DNA of 45,857 bases from Ruminococcaceae bacterium UBA3903 (GCA_002391625.1 DGFJ01000030.1:1-45857), one strand, 5' to 3'. Positions 8,749 through 17,147 are shown, counted from the stretch's first letter. The notes: generated by a model from the sequence alone, not told the origin. Program-made: numbers and translations.

Positions 8749-10272
8749 ATGAATAGTGGAAGATTTTTAACCAGTAACAGCAAGGTAAAAGGAATACTGC
8801 TATCCGTTATATCATTGCTGTTGTCCTTGGTGCTGATTGTTTTTGTATCCTACAGCTGGTTTTGTTATCGTGATACAGGACAGCTGTCAACCAGTGCCTT
8901 GACAATAGATGCAGATTCTGGGCTTAGCCTAAACTTTGGCGATGATTATTCTGGTAAGCTGGATATAAATAATCATATTAATGTAAATGATTTTAAGCTT
9001 TCTGAGGCCTCTAGCGTAGACGGCAGAAATATTTATTTTCCTACTACTGGAACGGGTACAAACACAGGTACAAATGATATGATTTTTAGAGAAGGTACAG
9101 CTAACGATGTTAACACTCGGTATTTAAGCCTGGATTTTTCATTGAGAGCTGCCGCTGGCGAGGCGGATGTCTTTTTAGATGCAGGAAAAACATATGCAGT
9201 ATTAACATCAGGTGTAACAGCCAACTCTATTAGAATGGCATTTAACTTTAATGATGGTACAGCTCCTATTGTGGTTTCACCAGGACTATTGCTACAATAC
9301 GAGAGGACATCAAACGCAATTAGTTATATTTCAACACAGGGTAGAGCTAACTGCGTTACACAAACAAGCCAGTCTATATATAATTACATTAGAGGTAATG
9401 GTGTGCTGTGCCATTTAGATGTTGGTGAGGTTAAAAACGTTACCCTAACGGTATGGCTAGAGGGTACAGACGAAGAATTTAGTGATATGTACGCTAACAA
9501 TAACTTTAACATTAATGTTAAGTTTACCAGCACATGGGATAATGTAATAGAATATAGGTTTGTGGATGATACCGCTCAAACAGACCAAAACAGCCCTCCT
9601 GTTAATTGGTTAACAGCTGATAACGCAAAAATATTAATATACGACAAAACAAACAAACTATATTATCCTATGACACAGTCAGCGTCATACAGTGCTGACC
9701 ACACATGGATTGCCTATGTGCCAGAGGCTGTTAGTGATTTTCAATTTAACAGGTATGATCCTTTAGATCAGACAATATGTTGGAACTATTGGACTCCAGA
9801 TATGACAAATATAGAATCTAGAAAAACCTCAGACCTAGCAAATAGAACGTATTATGCTACACATGGCAGTACTAATACCAATGATACAAAAGGTCCATGT
9901 GTAGGATATTGGAAAAATGATGGCTATCCAGAGGTTACAGTTTACTTTACTAATAACAAAGCTTGGAGCGGTAACATTTATATATACTATTATGATAGTA
10001 TATATAAAACCAATAATAAGCTAGTAGGGTGGCATGGTGACAATATGAGTTATGCAGGTACAAACACATATGGTGAAAGCTATTACGGCTTTACAATTCC
10101 AAGGGATTCAAAATTCATTATTAGCTGTAATGATAAGCAGACAGTTGATATAAATTTATCAGATTATTATGGTACAATAGGCTCTAACAATAAGCTGGGA
10201 ATATATCTATCAGATGCAATGGATGGTAGCGGCCATTATTACGTTACACCATGGGTGGAGCAACCGCAGTAA
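8749..10272 (+). CDS. Large SipW-dependent-type protein 8 with carbohydrate-binding-like modules
   Basis: 507 aa from the ATG at 8749 (AGAAGG 8 nt upstream; a GTG at 8740 overlaps that site). Signal region about 12-43 ends with SYSWFC. Residues about 40-270 form the cluster-type domain closing with TVWLEGTDEEF. Residues about 270-385 form a Trp/Tyr-rich module also present in the next protein (YPMT, a T-W pair, WNYWT, GYW). A C-terminal module (about 390-500) begins VYFTNNKAWSGNIYIYYY, resembling CBM26-type starch-binding domains. I infer an adhesin-like surface protein binding glycans; ligand unknown. Confidence 0.77.
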   Translation: MNSGRFLTSNSKVKGILLSVISLLLSLVLIVFVSYSWFCYRDTGQLSTSALTIDADSGLSLNFGDDYSGKLDINNHINVNDFKLSEASSVDGRNIYFPTTGTGTNTGTNDMIFREGTANDVNTRYLSLDFSLRAAAGEADVFLDAGKTYAVLTSGVTANSIRMAFNFNDGTAPIVVSPGLLLQYERTSNAISYISTQGRANCVTQTSQSIYNYIRGNGVLCHLDVGEVKNVTLTVWLEGTDEEFSDMYANNNFNINVKFTSTWDNVIEYRFVDDTAQTDQNSPPVNWLTADNAKILIYDKTNKLYYPMTQSASYSADHTWIAYVPEAVSDFQFNRYDPLDQTICWNYWTPDMTNIESRKTSDLANRTYYATHGSTNTNDTKGPCVGYWKNDGYPEVTVYFTNNKAWSGNIYIYYYDSIYKTNNKLVGWHGDNMSYAGTNTYGESYYGFTIPRDSKFIISCNDKQTVDINLSDYYGTIGSNNKLGIYLSDAMDGSGHYYVTPWVEQPQ

Positions 10273-10293
10273 TAAATGAAAGGGGGTGCTACA

Positions 10294-12909
10294 ATGAGAA
10301 AGGTAAATGCAGTTTCAAAGACCAGCGTAGTTTTAAATGTTGTAGCACTCTTTGGTATTATGCTTATGATGTTGACAATGACATACTGCTGGATAGAAAG
10401 CTCATCATCATTAAATGTTACAGGAGTTAATTTAAATACACAGTCACTGCAGGGTACAAAAATAGGTATTGGCGATGGGGACAGCTATAACAGCACTGTG
10501 GATTTGGGGAAGTATTTTGATGAAACCAGTGGCTTTATGTTGGCACCTGTATCGTCAGCAGATGCTGAAGCCTTTTATTTTCCAGTGTCAGACAGCTATT
10601 ACCGACAGGGTACCAGCAGTGATAAAAATGTAAGCTATGTGACAATGGAGTTTTACCTAACTGCAGATACTGATGATACAGATTTTTGGTTTGATGCAGT
10701 ACCAACATTTACTGCATCAAAGGATAGTAATACTGTTACAAATGTTCAAAAAGCTTTTAGGGTGGCTGTCACTGTTGATGGTACTACCAGTATTTATTCT
10801 AATGACGGTGCAGCAACACAGGCTGTTATCAATACTTCTGGGGGTACTGCAACACAAAATTGCAGAAGGTTCTCTGATTATGTGTATAGCAAGGCTAATA
10901 GCGAAAATAAGATAATTTCAATAGCCTCCAAGACCACTAAAAAAATACAAATAACATTATGGTTAGAAAATAAGGATGAAAACTATATAAAATCAGATTT
11001 TGCAGGTTCTAGCGTTTCTGTTAAGATGAAGCTAGCATCATCATGGAGTAAAAAAGATAGTGTAAGCTTTATAGATATGACAAATGACGCTTTAACAGAG
11101 CATTGGACGATTAATGATGATGCTACAATGTGGGTTACAAATAAAACAACGGGTTCACATTATCAGATGACTTATAATGACAGTACAAAAACATGGACAG
11201 CTGTTGATGTGCCAGTAGGTGCAAAAAACTTAATATTCTATCGCTGTGCAGGTGCCTATGATACAAGCGGTGATATTTCCACAGCGTATAATGGTATTAA
11301 GTGCTGGAACTATTGGCTGACAAATAGCAGATTAAGCTCAAAAACAGACACCTACATAGCTTATGGTGATAAGAAATCTGTCAGTGAACCAATAGGCTTT
11401 GGTATGTGGGGTACCAGCGTTGAAGATGAATTGACACAGGTAACCATGAATGACAGCTATACGGATTTAGCAGGCAGTAACAATGTAACTGTAACCAATA
11501 AATCATACAGCGACCAAGCCTATGTTATGAGAAGGACATCGGAACATACATGGTCTACATATGTTCCTAAGGATACCTCTAAAATTAACTTTTCATCTGC
11601 TAACTTTTCATGTGGTGCTAATGATGAAAAGCAGCCTACAGACAGTACATATACATTGACTGGTTCTAAAACAGGTACATGGGGGGCAGTGACATTTTCA
11701 ACAATTAGCGCTGTTGATTCCTCAAAGAATCATAATTTAATAGCCAGTGGTACTTTAAAGCTTGTTAATGCCGATGATACCAATGTGTATGTTGATATGA
11801 CCTATGACAGCAGCACATATACATGGACAGCTAACAATGTGTTAAGCAATATTACAAATATCAACTTTGTTTATACCCCTAACAGCGGCGGTTCGCCTAT
11901 TACATGGAATGCAGGTGACAAAGGCAACGAAACAGCGTATTATATAGTTAGCAACAGTATCGGACAGTGGGGGTCAGCTCCTGAGAATATTCAATGGTAT
12001 GTTAGCGGTTTAGGCAGTGGTGACATTGAAATGACAGAAATCAATGCCAGCAATACTGTTGCATATAATTTAATAACTAATTCAAATGGTGATGTGACAT
12101 TTAAAATCAAAAGCAGTGATGGCGATTTTTACGGTTCAAATACCGCTATTACAGATATTACTTCATTACAAACGCTTAGTGCTGGAACTGGTAATATAAC
12201 GCTAAAAACCAGTTACAGGTCTGGTGGACAGTTTAGATTATTATTTAATACTGTAACATGTCAATTATCTGTTTGGCGTGTACCGTTGGCTGTTGAAGAT
12301 GATAAGTCTAGAGTTTATATAGGTATACCAGCCTCTTGGGGTGACAGCTGGCTGCAGGAGGTAAACCATTGGGAGGCTGCTAACAGTTTTGTTAGTGTTT
12401 CAGATAAACAGATAATTAAAAATTACGATTATTCAGGTGTGAACTATAATATGTATTATGCCGATTTATATAATACAGCTAGAAATTTACAATGGGTAAA
12501 TGCCAACAGGGCAAATTATTTTCCAAGCAATGGCTTAGCAATTACACCAGCCACCGGAAAAGTGTATTTCCTGCTTTCAGATAATTCAGCAGAGGTGGGT
12601 AAAACCAGCACAGGTAATATATTAGACAAGCAAACAGCTCCTACCTCAGTGCTGGCTAGTGGCTCAACAAATAAAGCTATATCCTTGGGACAATCAGTTC
12701 AATTGTCTGCCAGCGGACAAAACCGCGGTAGCTTATATGGCTGTGGATTAGCAAGCTCAAATATTACATATTATCTGGAGGATGGTACGTGGATAGACTC
12801 TATGTGGACTCCTGCCGTTACAGGCTCTTATAAAATTTATGCCAAGGCTGATGATGGATACATAGCTTCTGACAGAAGTACAGCGTATGCTGTTGTCACG
12901 GTGTCGTAA
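10294..12909 (+). CDS. Giant SipW-dependent-type multi-module surface protein 9
   Basis: 871 aa from ATG 10294, directly after AAAGGGGGTG; an earlier in-frame ATG at 10276 lies before that ribosome site. The signal segment ends MTYCWIE. The cluster-type domain runs to TLWLENKDENY (about 230), a variant with N for G. Three Trp-rich repeats follow (about 260-380, 395-470, 490-570; each with a KTWTAV, HTWSTYV or YTWTAN-like strand). Then come a Trp/Tyr-rich module beginning YIGIPASWGDSW and an Ig-like C-terminal domain (about 785-871: QSVQLSAS, TGSYKIYAKADDG, YAVVTVS). No LPxTG or other wall anchor is visible. Likely the tip or adhesive component. Confidence 0.77.
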   Translation: MRKVNAVSKTSVVLNVVALFGIMLMMLTMTYCWIESSSSLNVTGVNLNTQSLQGTKIGIGDGDSYNSTVDLGKYFDETSGFMLAPVSSADAEAFYFPVSDSYYRQGTSSDKNVSYVTMEFYLTADTDDTDFWFDAVPTFTASKDSNTVTNVQKAFRVAVTVDGTTSIYSNDGAATQAVINTSGGTATQNCRRFSDYVYSKANSENKIISIASKTTKKIQITLWLENKDENYIKSDFAGSSVSVKMKLASSWSKKDSVSFIDMTNDALTEHWTINDDATMWVTNKTTGSHYQMTYNDSTKTWTAVDVPVGAKNLIFYRCAGAYDTSGDISTAYNGIKCWNYWLTNSRLSSKTDTYIAYGDKKSVSEPIGFGMWGTSVEDELTQVTMNDSYTDLAGSNNVTVTNKSYSDQAYVMRRTSEHTWSTYVPKDTSKINFSSANFSCGANDEKQPTDSTYTLTGSKTGTWGAVTFSTISAVDSSKNHNLIASGTLKLVNADDTNVYVDMTYDSSTYTWTANNVLSNITNINFVYTPNSGGSPITWNAGDKGNETAYYIVSNSIGQWGSAPENIQWYVSGLGSGDIEMTEINASNTVAYNLITNSNGDVTFKIKSSDGDFYGSNTAITDITSLQTLSAGTGNITLKTSYRSGGQFRLLFNTVTCQLSVWRVPLAVEDDKSRVYIGIPASWGDSWLQEVNHWEAANSFVSVSDKQIIKNYDYSGVNYNMYYADLYNTARNLQWVNANRANYFPSNGLAITPATGKVYFLLSDNSAEVGKTSTGNILDKQTAPTSVLASGSTNKAISLGQSVQLSASGQNRGSLYGCGLASSNITYYLEDGTWIDSMWTPAVTGSYKIYAKADDGYIASDRSTAYAVVTVS

Positions 12910-12937
12910 TTTTATTAAATTGAAGGGCGGTGAAGCC

Positions 12938-13468
12938 ATGAGAAAAACATTTTCTATTATTAAACCTATTATCATTATTGTAGTTTGTTTAATGTGTACT
13001 GTGTCCATTAGCTTTTCATGGTTTACACGCCAAACAGCTAACAGCGGTAACGCTATGGAGCTATCTAAAACTATGGGTATCAGAAGCGAAGGCTGTACCG
13101 CTGAAACATATTATGGAACAGAAATTAACGGGCAAATTGTTTATGCCCAGCAAAGCGTTACTTCATTAGAAAACTATAATGTGACATCAGAGCAAAGGAT
13201 TTACTTTAAAACAGCTGTCACAAATAACGACAAGGCTGATACCAATATCTCTATGTATATGAATTGCAATTTTACCAGTGATTTAACGGTGGTTGTTACA
13301 TCACCAACTAAAACAAATAAAGCTTATAATGGGTTAGTAGACATACCAGTAGCTATTAATATGAATATTCCGGCTGGTGATACTAAGGAGATTACATGGT
13401 TTGTTAGCAATACATCTAAAGAGAATGTATTGGCTTCGTTTAATAATTTCTATTTAATTTACAGCTAA
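12938..13468 (+). CDS. Small SipW-dependent-type protein 10
   Basis: 176 aa from ATG 12938 (AAGGGCGGTGA ribosome site). Signal region about 1-32 ends with SFSWFTRQ. The mature domain is short and beta-rich, with DTNISMYMNC in the middle. It lacks the W-x-E-G-x-D block of the other clients and ends in NNFYLIYS. It lies 14 bp before the second signal peptidase, so it may be that enzyme's main client or a minor subunit such as a cap or initiator (inference). Confidence 0.75.
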   Translation: MRKTFSIIKPIIIIVVCLMCTVSISFSWFTRQTANSGNAMELSKTMGIRSEGCTAETYYGTEINGQIVYAQQSVTSLENYNVTSEQRIYFKTAVTNNDKADTNISMYMNCNFTSDLTVVVTSPTKTNKAYNGLVDIPVAINMNIPAGDTKEITWFVSNTSKENVLASFNNFYLIYS

Positions 13469-13482
13469 AGGAGCAACGTGTA

Positions 13483-14079
13483 TTGGCAACGGTTAAAAAT
13501 GTATTGAAGGTATTAAAAAATGTTGTGTGTGTAACTATAATTGTTTTTTTAGTAGCAATTGTTGCCTTTACTTTTTTTCAACGAGTTACAAACGCAACAC
13601 CAAATATATTAGGTTTTAGCTTTTTTCGTGTGTCATCAGGCAGTATGATGCCAGCATTGGAAATTGGCGACATAATTCTATGTAAACAGGTACCTCCTGA
13701 AACCTTACAGATAGGAGACATAGTAACCTATAACGGTACAAAAGGAGAGCTAGCGGGAAAGGTTATTACTCATCAGGTGGTATCTGCTCCTTATGAAACC
13801 CAGGGTGTATATCACATACAGACAAAGGGCATAGTATCAGGGGCAATAAACGACCCAGAAATAACGCAAGATCAGCTATTGGGTAAAATGATTACTAAAA
13901 TACCTTTTATTAATGAGGTGTATAATATTTTTATCACCCCGTGGGGGTTGCTGATATTCATTTTCTTGTTATGTATTTTGTTCAGCTCTGAGGTTATTCA
14001 TTTGGTAAAATTATTAAAAACCACTGATTATGATGCTGGCCTTCAAAATGAGGAGGATAACAGCCATAACCACAATTAA
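13483..14079 (+). CDS. Signal peptidase I, SipW/ER type (copy 2)
   Basis: 198 aa, TTG start 9 nt after AAAGGAG. An N-terminal membrane segment (about 13-33) is followed by SSGSMMPALEIGD with Ser54 and by VITHQVV with His97, the Ser/His dyad of the SipW branch at the same positions as in copy 1. KGIVSGAINDPE replaces the K-G-D-N-N box of copy 1. A C-terminal membrane segment (about 150-168) and a short charged tail follow. Two divergent peptidases in one operon suggest that they divide the clients between them. Last gene of the cluster; a strong terminator follows 25 bp later. Confidence 0.88.
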   Translation: MATVKNVLKVLKNVVCVTIIVFLVAIVAFTFFQRVTNATPNILGFSFFRVSSGSMMPALEIGDIILCKQVPPETLQIGDIVTYNGTKGELAGKVITHQVVSAPYETQGVYHIQTKGIVSGAINDPEITQDQLLGKMITKIPFINEVYNIFITPWGLLIFIFLLCILFSSEVIHLVKLLKTTDYDAGLQNEEDNSHNHN

Positions 14080-14103
14080 GCGTGCATGGGATAATACCTT
14101 AAA

Positions 14104-14147
14104 AACAGGACATTGGGATACGATTACCCAATGTCCTGTTAATTTTT
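14104..14147 (+). terminator. Terminator of the SipW-substrate cluster
   Basis: AACAGGACATTGGG (14104-14117) pairs perfectly with CCCAATGTCCTGTT (14127-14140) around a 9-nt loop, followed by AATTTTTT. A 14-bp stem with a U-tract is a strong intrinsic terminator. Confidence 0.9.
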
Positions 14148-14249
14148 TAGGCTACTGGATATAAATATTATGAACTATACAAAATACAATTTCTATTAAT
14201 TTAATTAGTATAAATCCATTGTATGAAATAGAATTTAGACTAAGTGCAT

Positions 14250-14444
14250 TTAAAATGCCTGTTTGTCGCTAATAGATGCAACAAGCTGTTGCATTTCTTT
14301 TTTGGATGTTACTGTGCGAGTTCTGTTAATGATATTTTGTTTTTCACTATCAGATAGATTGGCGAAGCTTTCCAGTGCTTTTTCATTTTGTGCTAACGCC
14401 ATGCCAAGTCCTAGGGGCATATTGGTATTATTGACTTGTCCCAA
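14250..14444 (-). CDS. Small conserved hypothetical protein
   Basis: 64 aa on the minus strand. The likely start is TTG at 14444, four nt after AGGTGAT; a GTG at 14453 falls within that ribosome site. After GQVNNTN it reads MPLGLGMALAQNEKALESF, then a helix with LSDSEKQNIINRT and a Ser-Lys-Lys-Glu-Met turn. Short proteins starting M-P-x-G-L-G-M-A-L-A-Q-N and ending in such a helix pair are widespread in Clostridia; no function is known to me. It is transcribed towards the cluster terminator, convergent with the SipW cluster. Confidence 0.65.
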   Translation of the reverse strand: MGQVNNTNMPLGLGMALAQNEKALESFANLSDSEKQNIINRTRTVTSKKEMQQLVASISDKQAF

Positions 14445-14671
14445 GATTATCACCTCAGAAATATTTTTTACACAGCTTTTATTATTTATTCAAAAAGATT
14501 TAATTATTTCTTTACCTTATAATAGCGATTCATAGGTGACGCCGTATTTTTTAGCAATATCTTGTGTATGCCTTTTTGTACGGGGCGTGTCACTGCTACT
14601 CTGTCTGTAAATATAACAGCGTTTATTCCACTTAAATTAAGTGTGTGTAAATTGATATTTTTATAAAAAGC
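14445..14671. other. Gene-poor spacer with a start-less 39-codon frame
   Basis: Upstream of the small minus-strand gene lies a stop-to-stop minus-strand frame (about 14519-14638) whose translation includes DTPRTKRHTQDIAKKYGVTY and a final ESLL. It looks protein-like (basic, helix-forming) but has no ATG, GTG or TTG start. It may be a relic of a small gene or chance. Nothing else is recognised here. Confidence 0.3.
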
Positions 14672-14708
14672 TATTGACAATTGCTACTGTAACTAATATA
14701 ATTACAGT
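14672..14708 (+). promoter_or_regulatory. Consensus promoter with overlapping operator dyad (redox operon)
   Basis: TTGACA (14672-14677), 17 nt, TATAAT (14695-14700) is a full-consensus sigma-A promoter. A perfect inverted repeat ACTGTAA (14684-14690) / TTACAGT (14702-14708) brackets the -10 box, as a repressor site would. The operon's last gene encodes an Rrf2-type regulator, the natural candidate to bind here (inference). Confidence 0.7.
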
Positions 14709-14809
14709 TACTGGAAGAATTTAAGCCAGTATCTTATATGTTAAAACATTATATAAATGGCGTCCATAATTTATCCAGTGATTTAATAACGAATAAAGGA
14801 GTTTTTATT

Positions 14810-15424
14810 ATGAAAAAGGGATATATTTTTACGGTGGTTTCTGCTACAATAATAGTATGCTTGTTATCGGCTTGTTCTAACAGTACTAATGGGATCGTTA
14901 ACGATAATAACAACAGTATGACTAATAGCACCATAACCCAGAATTCTAGCGTTGCTTCCGAAAAAAGTAAAAATGCGATTTTAGGAGATTTTGAAACAGT
15001 TGATATTAACAACAATCCTTTTGATCAATCTGTTTTTACAAAATCAAAGCTAACTATGGTTAATATTTGGGCTACCTTTTGTGGTCCTTGTATTAACGAA
15101 ATGCCAGATTTAGCAGAGCTAAATAAACAATACGATAATGAGAAATTTCAAATTGTAGGAATACCTGTGGACATAGTAGACCAAAACGGAAATATTTCCA
15201 ATAGTGGGATGGATACCGCTAAAGAAATTATAGATAAAACTGGTGCAGATTACGTTCATCTTATGCCTTCTACCAGCTTAATAAAAGCCAAGCTCAATAA
15301 GGTGTCATCTGTTCCTGAAACTATTTTTATAGATGAGAACGGTTATCAGGTTGGCAAAAGCTATATTGGATCACGTTCAAAGGTAGAATGGCAAAAAATA
15401 ATTGACGAATTATTGGAGCAGTAA
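14810..15424 (+). CDS. Thioredoxin-like (ResA/TlpA-type) lipoprotein
   Basis: 204 aa from ATG 14810 with AAAGGAG 8 nt upstream; an upstream in-frame ATG at 14738 has no ribosome site. A lipobox L-S-A-C puts the lipidated Cys at 22, followed by an Asn/Ser-rich linker (about 23-55). The thioredoxin fold begins near 60; the active site WATFCGPC (Cys91, Cys94) and the cis-Pro region SSVPETIFID are intact. The TlpA/ResA family reduces disulfides outside the membrane. Here the gene opens an operon with a membrane ferredoxin of the NapH type, which could deliver electrons. Confidence 0.85.
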   Translation: MKKGYIFTVVSATIIVCLLSACSNSTNGIVNDNNNSMTNSTITQNSSVASEKSKNAILGDFETVDINNNPFDQSVFTKSKLTMVNIWATFCGPCINEMPDLAELNKQYDNEKFQIVGIPVDIVDQNGNISNSGMDTAKEIIDKTGADYVHLMPSTSLIKAKLNKVSSVPETIFIDENGYQVGKSYIGSRSKVEWQKIIDELLEQ

Positions 15425-15425
15425 A

Positions 15426-15572
15426 ATGACTGAAAAAAGAAAAAATATTTTTGCCACTGGAATTTTATGCGTTGGTGTAGTCTTTGTTATTATTGGAGTT
15501 TATCGTAATGAAGTCCATATCGTTTTACAAAAAGCAATTAATATATGCTTGGAGTGTATTGGCATTGGTTAA
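15426..15572 (+). CDS. CD1871A-like CxxC mini membrane protein
   Basis: A 48-residue frame, easily missed because it is short and overlapped by the next gene. It starts with ATG 1 nt after the lipoprotein stop: MTEKRKNIFATG, one membrane segment (about 9-25), then NEVHIVLQKAINICLECIGIG. The ending K-A-I-x-I-C-L-E-C-I-G-I-G with its CxxC pair is the hallmark of the CD1871A family of small Clostridia proteins found beside ResA-like and NapH-like genes. Likely a redox-active membrane partner; function inferred from context. Confidence 0.82.
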   Translation: MTEKRKNIFATGILCVGVVFVIIGVYRNEVHIVLQKAINICLECIGIG

Positions 15573-16455
15573 ATTATTAAAAAAGATAAAAGCTCATATA
15601 CGTTTAATAGTCCAAGTTGGCTTTACCGCTATTACAAATAGCTACATAAACGGATATGTTGAGGGTAATATCTTTAAAGGTCCTTCAAAAGCTGTTTGTG
15701 TGCCGGGGCTAAATTGTTACTCATGCCCTGGTGCATTAGGTTCATGTCCCATAGGTTCACTGCAGGCGGTTTTAGGCAGTAGAAATTATAAGTTCGCATT
15801 TTATGTTCTGGGTTTTTTGATGATAGTAGGTGCGTTGTGTGGAAGGCTTGTGTGTGGATGGCTTTGCCCATTTGGACTAATACAGGACCTTCTTTATAAA
15901 ATACCTTTTATAAAGAAGCTGAAAAAACTGCCTGGTGATAAAGTATTAAAATGGTTAAAGTACGTTATTTTAGTAGTATTTGTATTATTGCTTCCAATGT
16001 TTGCTGTTGATATTATAGGTCAAGGTAAGCCCTGGTTTTGTGAATATATATGTCCCTCGGGAACATTATCTGCTGGCGTGCCATTAGTATTGCTCAATGA
16101 AAATATACGTTCTATAATAGGGTGGCTATATGCATGGAAATTGTTGATTTTAGGCATAATTATTCTTCTGTCAATCCTTGTTTACCGTCCGTTTTGTCGT
16201 TATCTTTGTCCCCTAGGGGGGATATATGGACTTTTTAATCCTATTTCATTGTATCGTTATAAGGTTGATGCTGCAAAATGTACAAAATGTGGAAAATGTC
16301 AAAAGGTATGTAATATGGATATAAAGGTTTATGAAACGCCAAATAGTATAGAATGTATTCGCTGTGGAGCTTGTAAAAAAGCATGTCCCCACAAGGCTAT
16401 ACAAAATAATTCTGTATATAAAAAATGTTCTGGATGTGAAAAAGATGACAGGTGA
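15565..16455 (+). CDS. NapH/CcoG-like membrane 4Fe-4S ferredoxin
   Basis: 296 aa with TTG start at 15565, 10 nt after GGAG and overlapping the stop of the mini-protein (coupled translation). A longer frame from 15484 would run through the mini-protein gene and is rejected. Membrane segments alternate with cysteine clusters: CVPGLNCYSCPGALGSCPIG near the start, CGRLVCGWLCPFG, CEYICPSG and CRYLCPLGG. The C-terminus has two ferredoxin motifs, CTKCGKCQKVCN and CIRCGACKKACP, enough for two [4Fe-4S] clusters. The expected role is passing electrons across the membrane to the exported thioredoxin. Confidence 0.85.
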   Translation: MVKLLKKIKAHIRLIVQVGFTAITNSYINGYVEGNIFKGPSKAVCVPGLNCYSCPGALGSCPIGSLQAVLGSRNYKFAFYVLGFLMIVGALCGRLVCGWLCPFGLIQDLLYKIPFIKKLKKLPGDKVLKWLKYVILVVFVLLLPMFAVDIIGQGKPWFCEYICPSGTLSAGVPLVLLNENIRSIIGWLYAWKLLILGIIILLSILVYRPFCRYLCPLGGIYGLFNPISLYRYKVDAAKCTKCGKCQKVCNMDIKVYETPNSIECIRCGACKKACPHKAIQNNSVYKKCSGCEKDDR

Positions 16456-16861
16456 GTTTATTGTAGCTGTCCATGCAATAGTTTTTTTAAATCATAAGTC
16501 AAAAAAAATGACAAGTGAGGCAATAGCAGAAAATGTGTGTACAAACCCCGCTCGTATTAGAAAAGTAATGGCAAAGTTAAAAAAAGCCAATTTAATAGAA
16601 ACAAAAGAAGGCTCTATACAGGGTGGGTATGCTTTTTGCCTTAATCCAAAGGAGGTTACTTTACATCAAATATTTAATGCAGTTGATGATACGGTGGTTT
16701 CTACTTCTTGGAAATCCGGCAACCCTGATATGGAATGCTTGATTGCTTCTGGTATGGCAGAAGTCATGGAAAAAATTGTAGAACGTATGGATGATAGCTG
16801 TAAAGAAATATTGAAAACAATTACAGTTCATGACATAGATAACCAGATATTTAATGTGTAG
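16445..16861 (+). CDS. Rrf2-family transcriptional regulator
   Basis: 138 aa from ATG 16445, overlapping the ferredoxin gene by 11 nt. The N-terminal winged helix (FIVAVHAIVFL, MTSEAIAENVCTNPARIRKV, LIETKEGSIQGGYAF) matches the Rrf2/IscR family. Cys residues at about 31 and 98 are available, but the tight three-Cys cluster of IscR/NsrR is not obvious. It probably controls its own operon through the dyad over the -10 box at 14684-14708 and responds to redox state (inference). Confidence 0.82.
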   Translation: MTGEFIVAVHAIVFLNHKSKKMTSEAIAENVCTNPARIRKVMAKLKKANLIETKEGSIQGGYAFCLNPKEVTLHQIFNAVDDTVVSTSWKSGNPDMECLIASGMAEVMEKIVERMDDSCKEILKTITVHDIDNQIFNV

Positions 16862-16933
16862 ATATTAGCCAGATATATTAAATATTAAATGCTGTGGTGA
16901 ACGCAAAATTGAAAGTTTTAAATTTACATTATA

Positions 16934-16970
16934 ACGGATAAGCTTTTATAAAAGCTTATCCGTCTTTTAT
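16934..16970 (+). terminator. Terminator of the redox operon
   Basis: A perfect 30-bp palindrome at 16934-16963 (ACGGATAAGCTTTTA and its complement) is followed by CTTTTAT. As RNA it forms a long hairpin ending the operon. The remaining ~180 bp to the next gene hold two TATAAT-like boxes (17070-17075 and 17079-17084) without a good -35 box. Confidence 0.75.
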
Positions 16971-17147
16971 GGTGGCATTTATTACTGTTTCGGTGTATAA
17001 TATGCTTGAAAACATAACCTTTCCTTGATAATATGATGGCAACAGGTTTTGTGTTTTATATGCACCTATTATAATTGGTATAATATGATAAGGAAGATAT
17101 TTTAACAGCAATTTATATCAATTAATTTTTATAATAAGGAGAAATCT

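Noticed and set aside
338..14079. Type IV pilus or tight-adherence system
   Set aside because: The signal regions lack the G-F-x-x-x-E prepilin site, and no prepilin peptidase, PilB-type ATPase or PilC is present; the peptidases are SipW type.
14263..14535. Plus-strand 90-aa frame opposite the small conserved protein
   Set aside because: The minus-strand frame has a recognisable family sequence and a ribosome site; the plus-strand one has neither.
15484..15564. Long N-terminus for the NapH-like protein
   Set aside because: It would be read through the CD1871A-like gene in another frame, lacks a ribosome site, and does not resemble family starts.
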